NCBI GenBank assembly: GCA_015060555.1
Contig: SUYG01000049.1
Coordinates: forward strand, 62,001-126,000
Reading direction: 5' to 3'
DNA from: Physcousia sp015060555
Lineage (GTDB): Bacteria > Bacteroidota > Bacteroidia > Bacteroidales > Bacteroidaceae
Length of the DNA stretch: 64,000 bases
Shown here: positions 14,122 to 22,939 of the stretch, piece after piece
Position numbering within the stretch: position 1 is the first letter of the stretch
Layout of the letters: every line of letters starts with the position of its first letter
Made by a program: the position numbers and the translations under genes
The notes under the pieces: model-generated
The model's database searches: none
Seen by the model: the letters and a program-made list of their open reading frames with translations, nothing else
Told to the model about the DNA's origin: nothing

Positions 14122-16836
14122 ATGACCAAAAGGGTGAGGCTGGCGGCTTTGGTCTGGTGCCTGGCATCAGCGATGTTCGCTCAGCAACCGCAACAGACTA
14201 CAACCCAGAAGGCTATCTCCGATGATGACAACTCGGATTTCACCTTCTCGGAGTCGCAATTGGATGATGACAACGATGCTGCGCAGACAGTGTCCTCGCT
14301 GGTCGCCACGAGAACGGATCTCTACCTTTCGCGTGTGGGCTACCTCTTCAGCCCTGTGCGCTTCCGTATTCGTGCCTTGGATAACCTGTATAACCAGACC
14401 TATCTCAATGGCATCATGTACAATGAAGCTGAGCGTGGACGCTTCAGCTATAGCATGATCGGCGGCCTCAATCAAGTTGTGAACCCCAACCGCGAAGGGT
14501 CGTCGCCTTTCGAGACCACTGTTTATGGCCTGCCATCCATCGGCGGCGCCACCAGCATCAACATGCGTCCGGGCTCGCAGCGACAGGGCCACCAGCTTAC
14601 GCTCTCCGGTTGCAACCGTAACTATGTCGCCCGTGCCGCCTACAGTTTTGCTTCCGGTTTCAATTCCAAGGGCTGGGCGTTCTCGGGTGCCTTGGGTTAC
14701 CGCTGGGCCAAGGAGGGTAACATCGAGGGCACCTTCTACAACTCGCTGAGCTACTACCTCGGTGTCGAGAAGAAGTTGGGTGACAACCACTCCCTCTCCC
14801 TCATCACCTTTGGCGCTCCCACCGAACGTGGACAGCAGGGTGCCAGCACCGAGGAGGCTTACTGGTTGGCCAACTCCCATTACTACAACCCCTATTGGGG
14901 CTATCAGGACGGTAAGAAGCGCAACAGCCGCGTCGTACGCGACTATGAGCCTACGGCCATCCTCACATGGGATTTCGATATCGACCAGTACACCAAGCTC
15001 ACCACCTCAGCCGGCTTCCGCTATTCCATGTACAGCAGCACAGCCCTCGGCTGGAACGGCAATGCTGCCGACCCGCGTCCGGACTACTACAAGAACTTGC
15101 CCTCCAGCATCTTCAATGTCTATGACGAGAACCAGAACAACGAGGCCTATCTGGGCAACAACCGCTACTTCCTCGACCAGTGGCAGACGCTTTATAACTA
15201 CTGGACCTCTGACAAAGCCAATCGCCAGATCCAGTGGGATCGCCTCTATGCCGTTAACCGTGCCGAGGCCGCAGCCGGCCGTGAGGCTCTCTACTATCAG
15301 GAGCGCCGCCACAACGACCAGCTCATGGCGAACCTCAGCAGCACCCTCAACCACACCATCGACCTCCAGAACAAATTCGGCATCGGCCTTCAGCTCAGTA
15401 CCACCAAGGGCATGCACTACAAGACGATGGCAGACCTCCTTGGTGCTACCAACTACTTTGATTACGATAAGTTCGCTGCCAACGACTACGGCCGCTACAG
15501 CACCGAGGCCATGAACGACCTCCGCAATCCCAACCGCCGTATCGGTGTAGGCGATAAATTCGGCTACGACTACAACATCTATGTTCACAAGGCACGCCTG
15601 TGGGGACAGTATGACTACACAGGACGCCATTGGGGCCTTGCTATGAGCGCCCATCTTGACGGCACCATCTTCGAACGCGAAGGCCTTATGCAGAACGGTC
15701 GTGCCCCCGAGAACTCCTATGGCAAGAGCGGATGGGCCAAGTTCCTGCATGGCGGCTACAAGGCACGTCTGAGCTATGACCCCACGTCCAACCACCGCCT
15801 CTCGCTGGGTGTGGGCTGGGACACCGAGGCTCCGTTGCCTGCCAACAGCTTCGTGGCACCCCGCATCCAGAACAACTATGTCAACAACCTCGGTCTGGAG
15901 AACATCCTCAACGCCGAGCTCGCCTATGACTTCCGCTTCGGCATCTTCACAGGTCGCCTGGCAGGCTATATCGTGCGTTTCAAGAACGGTGTCGAGCAGA
16001 CGGCTTTCTACAACGACGACCAGTCACGCTTCACCTACCTGACCATGACCGGCATCGAGCGTCTCCACTATGGCGCCGAGCTGGCTCTGAACCTGCAGGT
16101 CACCAACAACCTGAGTTTCCACGTCCTCGGAACCATCAACGAAGCGAAATATACCAACAATCCTCTGGCGCAGCTGGCCTATGAGGGCATGGATGCCGCC
16201 ACCATCGCCAAGGTGAACAGATGGACCAACCCCGTCACACGTAGGAAATCCACCGATCCCCTCTGCGTCTATGCCGATGGGATGCGCGTCAGTGGCACCC
16301 CGCTGACCGCTGTCAATGTGGGCGTGAACTACAACATCAAGGGCTGGTACTTAAGTCTCGACTTCAACTACTATGACCGCGTCTATGTCGGCTTCTCGCA
16401 GTACCGCCGTCTGTCCAACGTGATGACCTCCTATGTCGCCACGGGTCGTGCAGAGAACGGTCGTTGGATCTTCGATGATGTCGATCAGGAGACATTGCGT
16501 GCCGAGGGCGGTCTGCTCTATGATGCCAACGGCAACCTGCTCCACGCCTATGCTGCCGAACAGGAGAAGTGCTCCGGTGGCTTCATGCTCGATGCTTCCG
16601 TCGGTCATTCCTTCCGTCTCAAGCGCGGTCGCAGCCTGAATGTCAACCTCAGCTTCAACAACATCTTAAATAATACGAACCTGCGCACGGGAGGCTACGA
16701 GCAGAACCGTGATGACAAGTACTACAACCTCGACGGCTCCGCTGGTGAGGCTAAGGCCTATAAGTTCTCCAAGAACTCCAAGTACTACTATGCCAACCCG
16801 TTCAACTTCTTCCTTAACGTCGGCTTCCGCTTCTAA
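14122..16836 (+). CDS. TonB-dependent receptor, putative nucleic-acid/nucleotide uptake
   Basis: A 904-residue outer-membrane protein. Signal peptide to about residue 20 (ASAMFAQ), then an acidic stretch (residues ~31-55) and a plug-like region with YLNGIMYNEAERGRFSYSMI and SIGGATSINMRPGS. The rest alternates long strands and loops (for example LAMSAHLDGTIFEREGLMQ) and ends in the aromatic FFLNVGFRF, as TonB-dependent barrels do. It lacks the N-terminal CarboxypepD-type domain of classical SusC proteins. The downstream order is a DUF5689 lipoprotein, an OB-fold lipoprotein, a NUC1 nuclease and an EEP enzyme, so import of nucleic-acid products is inferred from context. A palindromic repeat follows the stop directly. 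Confidence 0.85.
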   Translation: MTKRVRLAALVWCLASAMFAQQPQQTTTQKAISDDDNSDFTFSESQLDDDNDAAQTVSSLVATRTDLYLSRVGYLFSPVRFRIRALDNLYNQTYLNGIMYNEAERGRFSYSMIGGLNQVVNPNREGSSPFETTVYGLPSIGGATSINMRPGSQRQGHQLTLSGCNRNYVARAAYSFASGFNSKGWAFSGALGYRWAKEGNIEGTFYNSLSYYLGVEKKLGDNHSLSLITFGAPTERGQQGASTEEAYWLANSHYYNPYWGYQDGKKRNSRVVRDYEPTAILTWDFDIDQYTKLTTSAGFRYSMYSSTALGWNGNAADPRPDYYKNLPSSIFNVYDENQNNEAYLGNNRYFLDQWQTLYNYWTSDKANRQIQWDRLYAVNRAEAAAGREALYYQERRHNDQLMANLSSTLNHTIDLQNKFGIGLQLSTTKGMHYKTMADLLGATNYFDYDKFAANDYGRYSTEAMNDLRNPNRRIGVGDKFGYDYNIYVHKARLWGQYDYTGRHWGLAMSAHLDGTIFEREGLMQNGRAPENSYGKSGWAKFLHGGYKARLSYDPTSNHRLSLGVGWDTEAPLPANSFVAPRIQNNYVNNLGLENILNAELAYDFRFGIFTGRLAGYIVRFKNGVEQTAFYNDDQSRFTYLTMTGIERLHYGAELALNLQVTNNLSFHVLGTINEAKYTNNPLAQLAYEGMDAATIAKVNRWTNPVTRRKSTDPLCVYADGMRVSGTPLTAVNVGVNYNIKGWYLSLDFNYYDRVYVGFSQYRRLSNVMTSYVATGRAENGRWIFDDVDQETLRAEGGLLYDANGNLLHAYAAEQEKCSGGFMLDASVGHSFRLKRGRSLNVNLSFNNILNNTNLRTGGYEQNRDDKYYNLDGSAGEAKAYKFSKNSKYYYANPFNFFLNVGFRF

Positions 16837-16840
16837 AACT

Positions 16841-16879
16841 CACCCCCAACCCCTCTCTAGGCAGAGAGGGGAGTGGGTT
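16841..16879 (+). repeat. C/G-rich palindromic repeat, copy B
   Basis: CACCCCCAACCCCTCTC and GAGAGGGGAGTGGGTT arms around TAGGCA, starting 4 bp after the receptor stop. It may attenuate or end the upstream transcript. Confidence 0.75.
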
Positions 16880-16905
16880 CCCAACAAGAATTAATAAATT
16901 AGAAT

Positions 16906-17871
16906 ATGATTTCTATGAAAAAGATACAGCTCATAAAATCAAGAATATCGGCTTTTTCCCTCCCCTCCATAACGGGAGGGGTCTGGGGGTGGGTCTTTCT
17001 TCTGGCATTGACCTTCACCGCTTGCATTGATGAGCACGATGAGCCGCCTGCTGATGCAGATGCAGGAATATACAGTCTCACCTCCGTTGGCGACGTGAAC
17101 ATCACCATCGCCGACCTGAAGACCCGCTTCCATTCGAAGATGACAGCCAACAACACCTACACGAAGGTGCTTGAGGACCTTGTCTTCGAGGGAACCGTCG
17201 TGGGCAACGACATCACGGGTAACCTCTATCAGAAGCTTTGCCTCAGTGAACTCACTCCTGACGGTGCGGTGCAGAGCATCTACTTGAGCATCAAGTGCAC
17301 GAACCTCTACTCCTTCTTCCCAGTAGGCTGCACGGTGCGCGTGAACCTCAAGGGGCTCTGGATTGGCAACTACGGCTATGTCCCCACCATCGGTACACCG
17401 TACAAGACCAGTGCCGGCAATATGCGTCTGGGTGTGATGCTCCTGCAGGACTGCCGCACTCATGTGCAGCTGGTGCAGGGGCCGGATGAGGCTGTCAAGA
17501 GCAAACTGCTGACGCCCAAGGCTGTGGATGCTACATGGCTGGGCAACGATGGCAACAAGAACGTCAACAACACGCCGATGCTGGCTACGATGGAAGGAAC
17601 CTTCTCCGAGGCTGACGGTGAGCGCATCTTTGCCCCCAACGTTTCGGAAACCGAGGATCCTCTCAATGGCTACGATGCCGGCTATGCCCGCAACCGTACT
17701 TTCAAGGTGGGCAAGAAGTCCGTGCTGGTGCGCACTTCCACGCGCAACGAGATTTCCAACGCCGTCATCCCTTCTGGCCGTGTGCGCATAACGGGAATCC
17801 TCACTTACTACGGCTCTGACTGGCAGTTCCAGATGCGCAGCCTGGCCGACTTGGAGGTATTGGGAGATTGA
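16906..17871 (+). CDS. DUF5689 surface lipoprotein
   Basis: A 321-residue lipoprotein; an internal ATG at 16915 (MKKIQL) is an equally good start. The lipobox is LTFTAC with C40. Residues 17-30 of the signal peptide (SLPSITGGVWGWV) are encoded by a C/G-rich palindromic repeat, making the pre-sequence unusually long. The mature region has YSLTSVGDVNITIADLKTRF, then VLEDLVFEGTVVGNDITGN and later RVRITGILTYYGSDWQFQM. This is the OB-like DUF5689 domain, which in Bacteroidota accompanies secreted nucleases and phosphodiesterases. Probably a surface binding partner of the TonB receptor, by analogy with SusD-type partners; it is not itself SusD-like. Confidence 0.8.
   Translation: MISMKKIQLIKSRISAFSLPSITGGVWGWVFLLALTFTACIDEHDEPPADADAGIYSLTSVGDVNITIADLKTRFHSKMTANNTYTKVLEDLVFEGTVVGNDITGNLYQKLCLSELTPDGAVQSIYLSIKCTNLYSFFPVGCTVRVNLKGLWIGNYGYVPTIGTPYKTSAGNMRLGVMLLQDCRTHVQLVQGPDEAVKSKLLTPKAVDATWLGNDGNKNVNNTPMLATMEGTFSEADGERIFAPNVSETEDPLNGYDAGYARNRTFKVGKKSVLVRTSTRNEISNAVIPSGRVRITGILTYYGSDWQFQMRSLADLEVLGD
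16956..16994 (+). repeat. C/G-rich palindromic repeat, copy C, inside the DUF5689 signal peptide
   Basis: TTCCCTCCCCTCC and GGGAGGGGTCTGGGGGTGGG arms around ATAAC, in inverted orientation relative to copies A and B. Entirely coding. Confidence 0.75.
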
Positions 17872-17988
17872 ACTTTTGGAGCAGCGAGAGCCATAAGAGC
17901 TTGCTCTTAAATGGCCGAGTCGTGACAAAAGTCAACGAAGTAAAGATTGAAACATTGAAAGATTGAAAATAAGAAAAACATCAAAGAT

Positions 17989-19494
17989 ATGAAAAAGTAT
18001 TTTTCCATTTTCTGGCTGCTGGCAGGCTTCGTACTGACTGCGTGCGTGGATGTCCCCGAACCTTATGGCATCAATGCCGGCGACATCGAAGAAGAAGAGG
18101 AAGTCATCATCCTGCCCTCTGGCAGCGGCACCGTAGCTGATCCCTATAATGTGGCCGGTCTCATGCAGGCGGTTGCCAACCTTGAATCCGGTGCTTCGAT
18201 GTCGCAGGAAGTGGTTGTCAAGGGCATTGTCTCACAGGTGAAGAACGACCTGAATCCCGACTTCGGCAATCTCTCCTATTATATCTCCGACAACGGCAAG
18301 ACCACGGAGCAGTTCTATGTCTATCGCGGACTGGGCCTCAATGGCGAGAAGTTCACATCCAACGATCAGGTGGCCATCGGCGACGTGGTTGTTGTGCAGG
18401 GAACGGTGAAGAACTACAATGGTACATTGGAGTTCGACCAGAACAAGAGCAAGCTCCTCTCCACCACCAACACCAGTAGCGGTGGTGAGTCCGTTGATAT
18501 CCTGGGTGATGTCACCTTCTTCGAGGATGCCTTGGATGGCAGCTTAGGCGACTTCACCGTCAATAATGTCAAACTGCCGGGCTCTTCCTCCTATGTATGG
18601 ACCGGTGACAAGAACTACCACTGCGCAAAGGCTTCCGGCTATGTCAGCGGTGCCTGTCAGGATTCCGAGGGTTGGCTAATCTCCCCGCTCATCAACCTGA
18701 AGAAGGCCACCGAGGCCTACCTCACTTTTGACAACTACTGCAGCAAGTTCAATGTCGATGCTTCCACACAGTGTGCCGTGTTCGCCAAGGCTGACGACGA
18801 GCAGGAGTGGACCGAGCTCTCTGTTGATGAATGGCCCAACGGCACTTTCGCCACGATTGCCAACATCAACCTCTCGCAGTTTGTGGGCAAGAAGGTGCAG
18901 ATAGCCTACCAATACACCAGCACCACCGCTTCTGCGGGCACTTGGGAGATTAAGAACTTCAAGGTGACAGGCTTCGGCGAGAAGGGCTACAACGGCACCA
19001 CATGGGAAGACTTCGTCAACGGCGACTTCAGCGAGTGGGATGCCGCAGGCGTGAAGCCCACGGGCTGGCAGGATGACACCGCTGTGGGCGATGCCGACAT
19101 CGAGCGCAGCGAGGACGCCTACTCTGCTCCTTACTCCTGCCTCGTCAAGGGCACCACGGCCATCAGCCGCTCCCTCGCCTATAAGGCTATGGCCTTTGAG
19201 GCTGGCACCTACAGCATCTCCTGCATGGCAAAGGCTGCTCCCGGTGTGAGCAGTGCAGCCCTGCGTCTGGGATGCGTCGTCACCGGCGAGGAGAAAGAGC
19301 GCATCGAACGTGATGGCGAAGGCAAGGCTATTACCCACACCCTCGGGACTCAGTGGGAGAGCTTCACCTTCACGTTCACGCTGGAACCGTCCAACGACGA
19401 TACCTTCTACATCATCGCCCCCTTCTTCCGTAACATGAAGTCCGTGGGTGCAGACTTGCTCATCGACGACGTCACCATCACAAAGGTAGAATAA
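17989..19494 (+). CDS. OB-fold and choice-of-anchor-J lipoprotein of the nuclease locus
   Basis: A 501-residue lipoprotein; signal MKKYFSIFWLLAGFVLTAC with lipobox C19. An acidic linker (DIEEEEEV) follows. Residues ~44-160 form an OB-fold/DUF6359-like module (GSGTVADPYNVAGLMQAV, VKGIVSQVKNDLNP, VGDVVVVQGTVKNYNG-like pattern). Residues ~175-325 are a choice-of-anchor-J jellyroll (GWLISPLINLKKATEAYLTF, TWEIKNFKVTGFG). Residues ~335-501 resemble a galactose-binding-like domain (FVNGDFSEWDAAGVKPTGW, LLIDDVTITKVE). No catalytic motif. The last gene before the NUC1 nuclease, 5 bp away; likely a surface-displayed substrate-binding component. The 117 bp before it hold only short repeats (ATTGAAACATTGAAAG) and an AGAGC/GCTCT hairpin. 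Confidence 0.8.
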   Translation: MKKYFSIFWLLAGFVLTACVDVPEPYGINAGDIEEEEEVIILPSGSGTVADPYNVAGLMQAVANLESGASMSQEVVVKGIVSQVKNDLNPDFGNLSYYISDNGKTTEQFYVYRGLGLNGEKFTSNDQVAIGDVVVVQGTVKNYNGTLEFDQNKSKLLSTTNTSSGGESVDILGDVTFFEDALDGSLGDFTVNNVKLPGSSSYVWTGDKNYHCAKASGYVSGACQDSEGWLISPLINLKKATEAYLTFDNYCSKFNVDASTQCAVFAKADDEQEWTELSVDEWPNGTFATIANINLSQFVGKKVQIAYQYTSTTASAGTWEIKNFKVTGFGEKGYNGTTWEDFVNGDFSEWDAAGVKPTGWQDDTAVGDADIERSEDAYSAPYSCLVKGTTAISRSLAYKAMAFEAGTYSISCMAKAAPGVSSAALRLGCVVTGEEKERIERDGEGKAITHTLGTQWESFTFTFTLEPSNDDTFYIIAPFFRNMKSVGADLLIDDVTITKVE

Positions 19495-19499
19495 TCACT

Positions 19500-20441
19500 A
19501 TGAACGCCTATCGTATATCCTTCCGTCTGCTGGCGCTTGCCATCCTCGCCATCCCCGTGGCCTTCACGGCGTGCAAAGACGACCCCTACGAGATGCCCAG
19601 CGATGTGCAATGGCGCAGCTCGGGCAAGGCCGCCGGAGCCATTGTCACCACGCCCTACGACGAGCGCATCGAGGTTCCGGCCCGCAAGTCGGGTAACACC
19701 TTTGTCGCACACACCGTGGAGTTCAACGGCCATGAGGTGATGAACTATTGCTTGGAGTACGACCCCAAGCGAATGCACTCCCGTTGGGTTGCCTTCCGCT
19801 TTGACGGTGACACGCGTCCAAAGATGGTGTCGCGCAGCGATGAGCCCTTCGCCGACGACCCCAAGCTACCGCGCAACATGTGGATTGGGACACAGTCTTT
19901 CAACGGCTCCCGTGGACAGCACTACAGCCGCGGCCACCTGGTAGCCTCTGCCGACCGTCTCTTCTCGCGTGAGGCCAATGAGCAGACCTTCTATATGTCC
20001 AACATCAGTCCGCAGATTGATGCCTTCAATGCGCCCTACTGGGCTCGTCTCGAGGGTATTGTGCAGGACAAGGGGCGCAACACCTCGTTCGCCGACACCC
20101 TCTATGTGGTCAAAGGCGGCTACATCGATGATGACGGCGACATCATGGACATGGCACCGCGCTCCAATGGCACCAACGTGGCAGTGCCTACCCACTACTT
20201 TATGGCACTCCTGCGTGTCAAGGGAACCACCTACAACTCCATCGGCTTCTGGATGGAACAGCGCGACTACGGTTATGAGGACACTTATGAAATCCCGAAG
20301 ACCATCTTCAGCACAAACCATCAGGTGCGGAGCATCGATGAGCTGGAGATCCTCACGGGCATCGACTTCTTTCACAACCTGCCCGACGACATCGAGAAGC
20401 GCGTAGAAGCCGAATACTCCGAAGGACTCTGGTTGAATTAA
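19500..20441 (+). CDS. DNA/RNA non-specific endonuclease (NUC1), lipoprotein
   Basis: A 313-residue lipoprotein: signal to AFTAC with C25. The catalytic region carries HYSRGHLVASADR, the DRGH motif with Ser in place of Asp and H146 as general base. MSNISPQIDAFNAPYWARLE supplies N177 and E185, eight residues apart as in Serratia nuclease (N119, E127). This Mg-dependent betabetaalpha-metal nuclease family cuts DNA and RNA without sequence preference. As a lipoprotein it probably acts at the outer surface, feeding the receptor encoded upstream. The gap to the upstream gene is 5 bp. Confidence 0.92.
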   Translation: MNAYRISFRLLALAILAIPVAFTACKDDPYEMPSDVQWRSSGKAAGAIVTTPYDERIEVPARKSGNTFVAHTVEFNGHEVMNYCLEYDPKRMHSRWVAFRFDGDTRPKMVSRSDEPFADDPKLPRNMWIGTQSFNGSRGQHYSRGHLVASADRLFSREANEQTFYMSNISPQIDAFNAPYWARLEGIVQDKGRNTSFADTLYVVKGGYIDDDGDIMDMAPRSNGTNVAVPTHYFMALLRVKGTTYNSIGFWMEQRDYGYEDTYEIPKTIFSTNHQVRSIDELEILTGIDFFHNLPDDIEKRVEAEYSEGLWLN

Positions 20442-20453
20442 AGCACCCACCCC

Positions 20454-20537
20454 TGATAACGACAAGGTCGGAATAACGCAATAACGAGATGTCGAAATGT
20501 CGAAATAACGTAATGACGAAATAACGTAATAACGAGA
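20454..20537 (+). repeat. Short degenerate repeats (AATAACG/TCGAAAT words)
   Basis: The 96-bp gap between the NUC1 and EEP genes is mostly units of 8-9 bp built from AATAACG, TAATGACG and GTCGAAAT. No promoter box was seen, so the EEP gene is probably read through from upstream. Confidence 0.6.
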
Positions 20538-21569
20538 ATGAAAAGAATCTTTATAATCTTCTTCCTCTTGTGCTCCCTTCCCGCCTTCGCCCAGAATGCC
20601 CGCATCGGCATGTATGCCATCGGCTTCTACAACCTGGAGAACCTCTTCGACACCCAGCACGATGAAGGCAAGAACGACTATGAGTACCTCCCCGACGGCG
20701 CCAACAAATGGACCGACCTCAAGTACCGCCATAAGCTGAAGAACATGGCGCAGGTGCTCTATGAGCTTGGCACCGACCGCCTGCGCACAGGCTGCGCCAT
20801 CATCGGCGTCAGCGAGGTGGAGAACGCCCGCTGCCTGCGAGACCTCTGCGCTCAGGAGCAGCTGGCACGTCGTGGCATGCGCTTCGTGCACATCGAAGGT
20901 CCCGACCAGCGTGGTGTAGATTGCGGCCTTCTCTACAACCCCCGCTTCTTCACCCCCGCCAAGCAGTGGCTGCAGCCCTATGTCCTCAAGAAAGATGTCA
21001 ACGAGCGTCCCACGCGTGGCTTCCTCACCGTGCAGGGCGTTCTCGCCGGCGACAGCGTCACCGTCATCGTCTGCCACTGGCCCAGCCGCTTTGGCGGCTC
21101 GCCGCTGCGTGAGTGGGCCGGCGAACAGGTGCGTGCCGAGAAGGACAGCATCTACAAGGCCAACCCACGCATGAAGATCTTCATCATGGGCGATATGAAC
21201 GACGACCCCTTCAGTCCCTCGATGGCCAAGTCCCTCGGCGCACGCCGTAAGATGGAGGATGTCAAGGCCGGCGAGCTCTTCAACCCCTGGTGGCAAATCC
21301 TCCTCGATGGTCACGGCACGCTCAAGTACGATGGCAAGTGGAACCTCTTCGACCAGATCGTCATGTCCCAGAACTGCCTCGACATCAAGAAGACCAAGGA
21401 GTACAACAGCCTCACCTTCTACAAGGCAGACATCTTCATCCGTGACTACCTGTTCCAGGAGGGCGGCAAGTACAAGGGCAACCCCAAGCGCACCCATGCC
21501 GGCGGTGTCTGGCTCGACGGCTACTCCGACCACCTTCCCGTAGTCACCTACTATGTGAAGAAACAATAA
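20538..21569 (+). CDS. Secreted endonuclease/exonuclease/phosphatase (EEP) family protein
   Basis: A 343-residue secreted phosphodiesterase/nuclease. Signal peptide to about residue 19 (LPAFAQ). EEP (DNase I-like) motifs are in order: FYNLENLFD (Asn), GVSEVEN (Glu), GVDCGLLY, VCHWPSRFGG (His), IMGDMNDDPFS (Asp and Asn), and YSDHLPVVTYY (Asp-His). All catalytic residues expected for Mg-dependent phosphodiester hydrolysis are present. No T9SS tail or lipobox, so probably periplasmic or released. Last gene of the nuclease-uptake locus; it could trim oligonucleotides imported by the TonB receptor. Confidence 0.9.
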   Translation: MKRIFIIFFLLCSLPAFAQNARIGMYAIGFYNLENLFDTQHDEGKNDYEYLPDGANKWTDLKYRHKLKNMAQVLYELGTDRLRTGCAIIGVSEVENARCLRDLCAQEQLARRGMRFVHIEGPDQRGVDCGLLYNPRFFTPAKQWLQPYVLKKDVNERPTRGFLTVQGVLAGDSVTVIVCHWPSRFGGSPLREWAGEQVRAEKDSIYKANPRMKIFIMGDMNDDPFSPSMAKSLGARRKMEDVKAGELFNPWWQILLDGHGTLKYDGKWNLFDQIVMSQNCLDIKKTKEYNSLTFYKADIFIRDYLFQEGGKYKGNPKRTHAGGVWLDGYSDHLPVVTYYVKKQ

Positions 21570-21657
21570 TAGACCCTATTGGACCCATAAGTCCTAATAA
21601 TAAATAATAAATGAAAAATAATAAGGATTACACATCCTTCATTTCATGTTTTTTCAC

Positions 21658-21665
21658 TACCTTTG
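21658..21665 (+). promoter_or_regulatory. Promoter -7 box of the aldolase gene
   Basis: TACCTTTG, about 100 bp before the ATG at 21766. The leader contains TAAATTGTAAATC/TAAATCGTAAATC repeats. Confidence 0.65.
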
Positions 21666-21765
21666 CGGCCGCTTGAAGAACACAGGTTCCTGCCAATGCG
21701 CAATCATTGCAACAAGATAAAGAGAATTAAATAGTAAATTGTAAATCTTTAAATCGTAAATCAAA

Positions 21766-22764
21766 ATGACAAGTTACAAAGAACTGGGTCTTGTTAACAC
21801 CCGCGAAATGTTCAAGAAGGCTGTCGCTGGTGGCTATGCCATCCCCGCCTTCAACTTCAACACCATGGAGCAGATGCAGGCTATCGTGCAGGCTGCCGTG
21901 GAGACCAAGTCTCCTGTCATCATGCAGGTCAGCAAGGGCGCTCGCAACTACGCCAACGGCACCATCCTCCGCTACATGGCACAGGGTGCTGTGGAATATG
22001 CCAAGGAACTGGGCTGCCCCAATCCTCAGATCGTGCTTCACCTGGACCACGGCGATAGCTTCGAGCTTTGCAAGGAGTGCATCGACAATGGTTTCTCCAG
22101 CGTGATGTTCGACGGTTCCGCTCTCCCCTACGAGGAGAACATCGCCATCACCAAGAAGGTTGTGGAGTATGCTCACAAGTATGACGTCACTGTCGAGGCA
22201 GAGCTCGGCGTGCTCGCCGGTGTTGAGGACGAGGTCAGTAGCGCTGTTAGCCACTACACCCGTCCCGAGGAAGTGGAAGACTTTAGTAAGCGTAGCGGTT
22301 GCGATAGCCTCGCCATTTCCATCGGCACCAGCCACGGCGCTTACAAGTTCACCCCTGAGCAGTGCACCCGTGACCCGAAGACCGGCAAACTCGTGCCTCC
22401 TCCCCTCGCTTTCAACATCCTGCATGAGATTGAGAAGCGCATCCCCGGCTTCCCCATCGTGCTCCACGGCTCCAGCTCCGTGCCTCAGGAAGAGGTGGAC
22501 ACCATCAACAAGTATGGTGGCAAGCTGCCCGATGCAGTAGGTATCCCCGAGGAGCAGCTGCGTGAAGCCAGCAAGAGCGCTGTCTGCAAGATCAACATCG
22601 ACTCCGACAGCCGCCTGGCTATGACTGCTGCCATCCGCAAGTACCTCGCTGAGAACCCCAGCCACTTCGATCCGCGTCAGTATCTTAAGCCCGCTCGCGA
22701 GAGCATGAAGAAGATGTACATCCACAAGATTGTGAATGTTCTCGGCTCCAACGACAAGCTCTAA
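21766..22764 (+). CDS. fba: Class II fructose-bisphosphate aldolase
   Basis: A 332-residue cytoplasmic zinc enzyme cleaving fructose 1,6-bisphosphate to DHAP and glyceraldehyde 3-phosphate. It shows AIPAFNFNTMEQMQAIVQAA, the zinc-binding VLHLDHGDSFELCKECID, VEAELGVLAGVEDEV, SIGTSHGAYKF and FPIVLHGSSSVPQEEV. These are the class IIB signature residues, including the conserved active-site Asp and His ligands. It is monocistronic, with its own promoter and a strong terminator. Codon use is strongly biased to C-ending codons, as expected for a highly expressed gene. Confidence 0.95.
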   Translation: MTSYKELGLVNTREMFKKAVAGGYAIPAFNFNTMEQMQAIVQAAVETKSPVIMQVSKGARNYANGTILRYMAQGAVEYAKELGCPNPQIVLHLDHGDSFELCKECIDNGFSSVMFDGSALPYEENIAITKKVVEYAHKYDVTVEAELGVLAGVEDEVSSAVSHYTRPEEVEDFSKRSGCDSLAISIGTSHGAYKFTPEQCTRDPKTGKLVPPPLAFNILHEIEKRIPGFPIVLHGSSSVPQEEVDTINKYGGKLPDAVGIPEEQLREASKSAVCKINIDSDSRLAMTAAIRKYLAENPSHFDPRQYLKPARESMKKMYIHKIVNVLGSNDKL

Positions 22765-22787
22765 TCCCCTCCTTCAAGGATAATCCA

Positions 22788-22824
22788 CTGCCGCCAAGCA
22801 CCCCTGCCTGGCGGCAGTTTCTTT
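22788..22824 (+). terminator. Terminator after aldolase gene
   Basis: CTGCCGCCA and TGGCGGCAG arms (22788-22796, 22809-22817), then TTTCTTTG. Confidence 0.85.
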
Positions 22825-22842
22825 GTTCCTACTTATAGTTTA

Positions 22843-22939
22843 TTTAACCACAGAGGCGCCGAGGAACAAAGGCCTTTCCTCTTGCATTCTGATGACAACA
22901 GGACTTGTCTTTGTTCCTCTGTGCCTCCGTGTTTTAAAA
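22843..22939 (+). repeat. CCACAGAGGCGCCGAGGAAC inverted-repeat element, copy 1
   Basis: TTTAACCACAGAGGCGCCGA... at the left is answered by CTTTGTTCCTCTGTGCCTCC...TTTTAAA at 22909-22939, an imperfect ~28-bp terminal inverted repeat. The interior holds GGCCTTTCCTCTTGCATTCT. Confidence 0.65.

Noticed and set aside
19866..21566. 566-codon open frame opposite the NUC1 and EEP genes
   Set aside because: It spans two well-supported genes and their gap and matches nothing; a product of strong third-position C/G bias.
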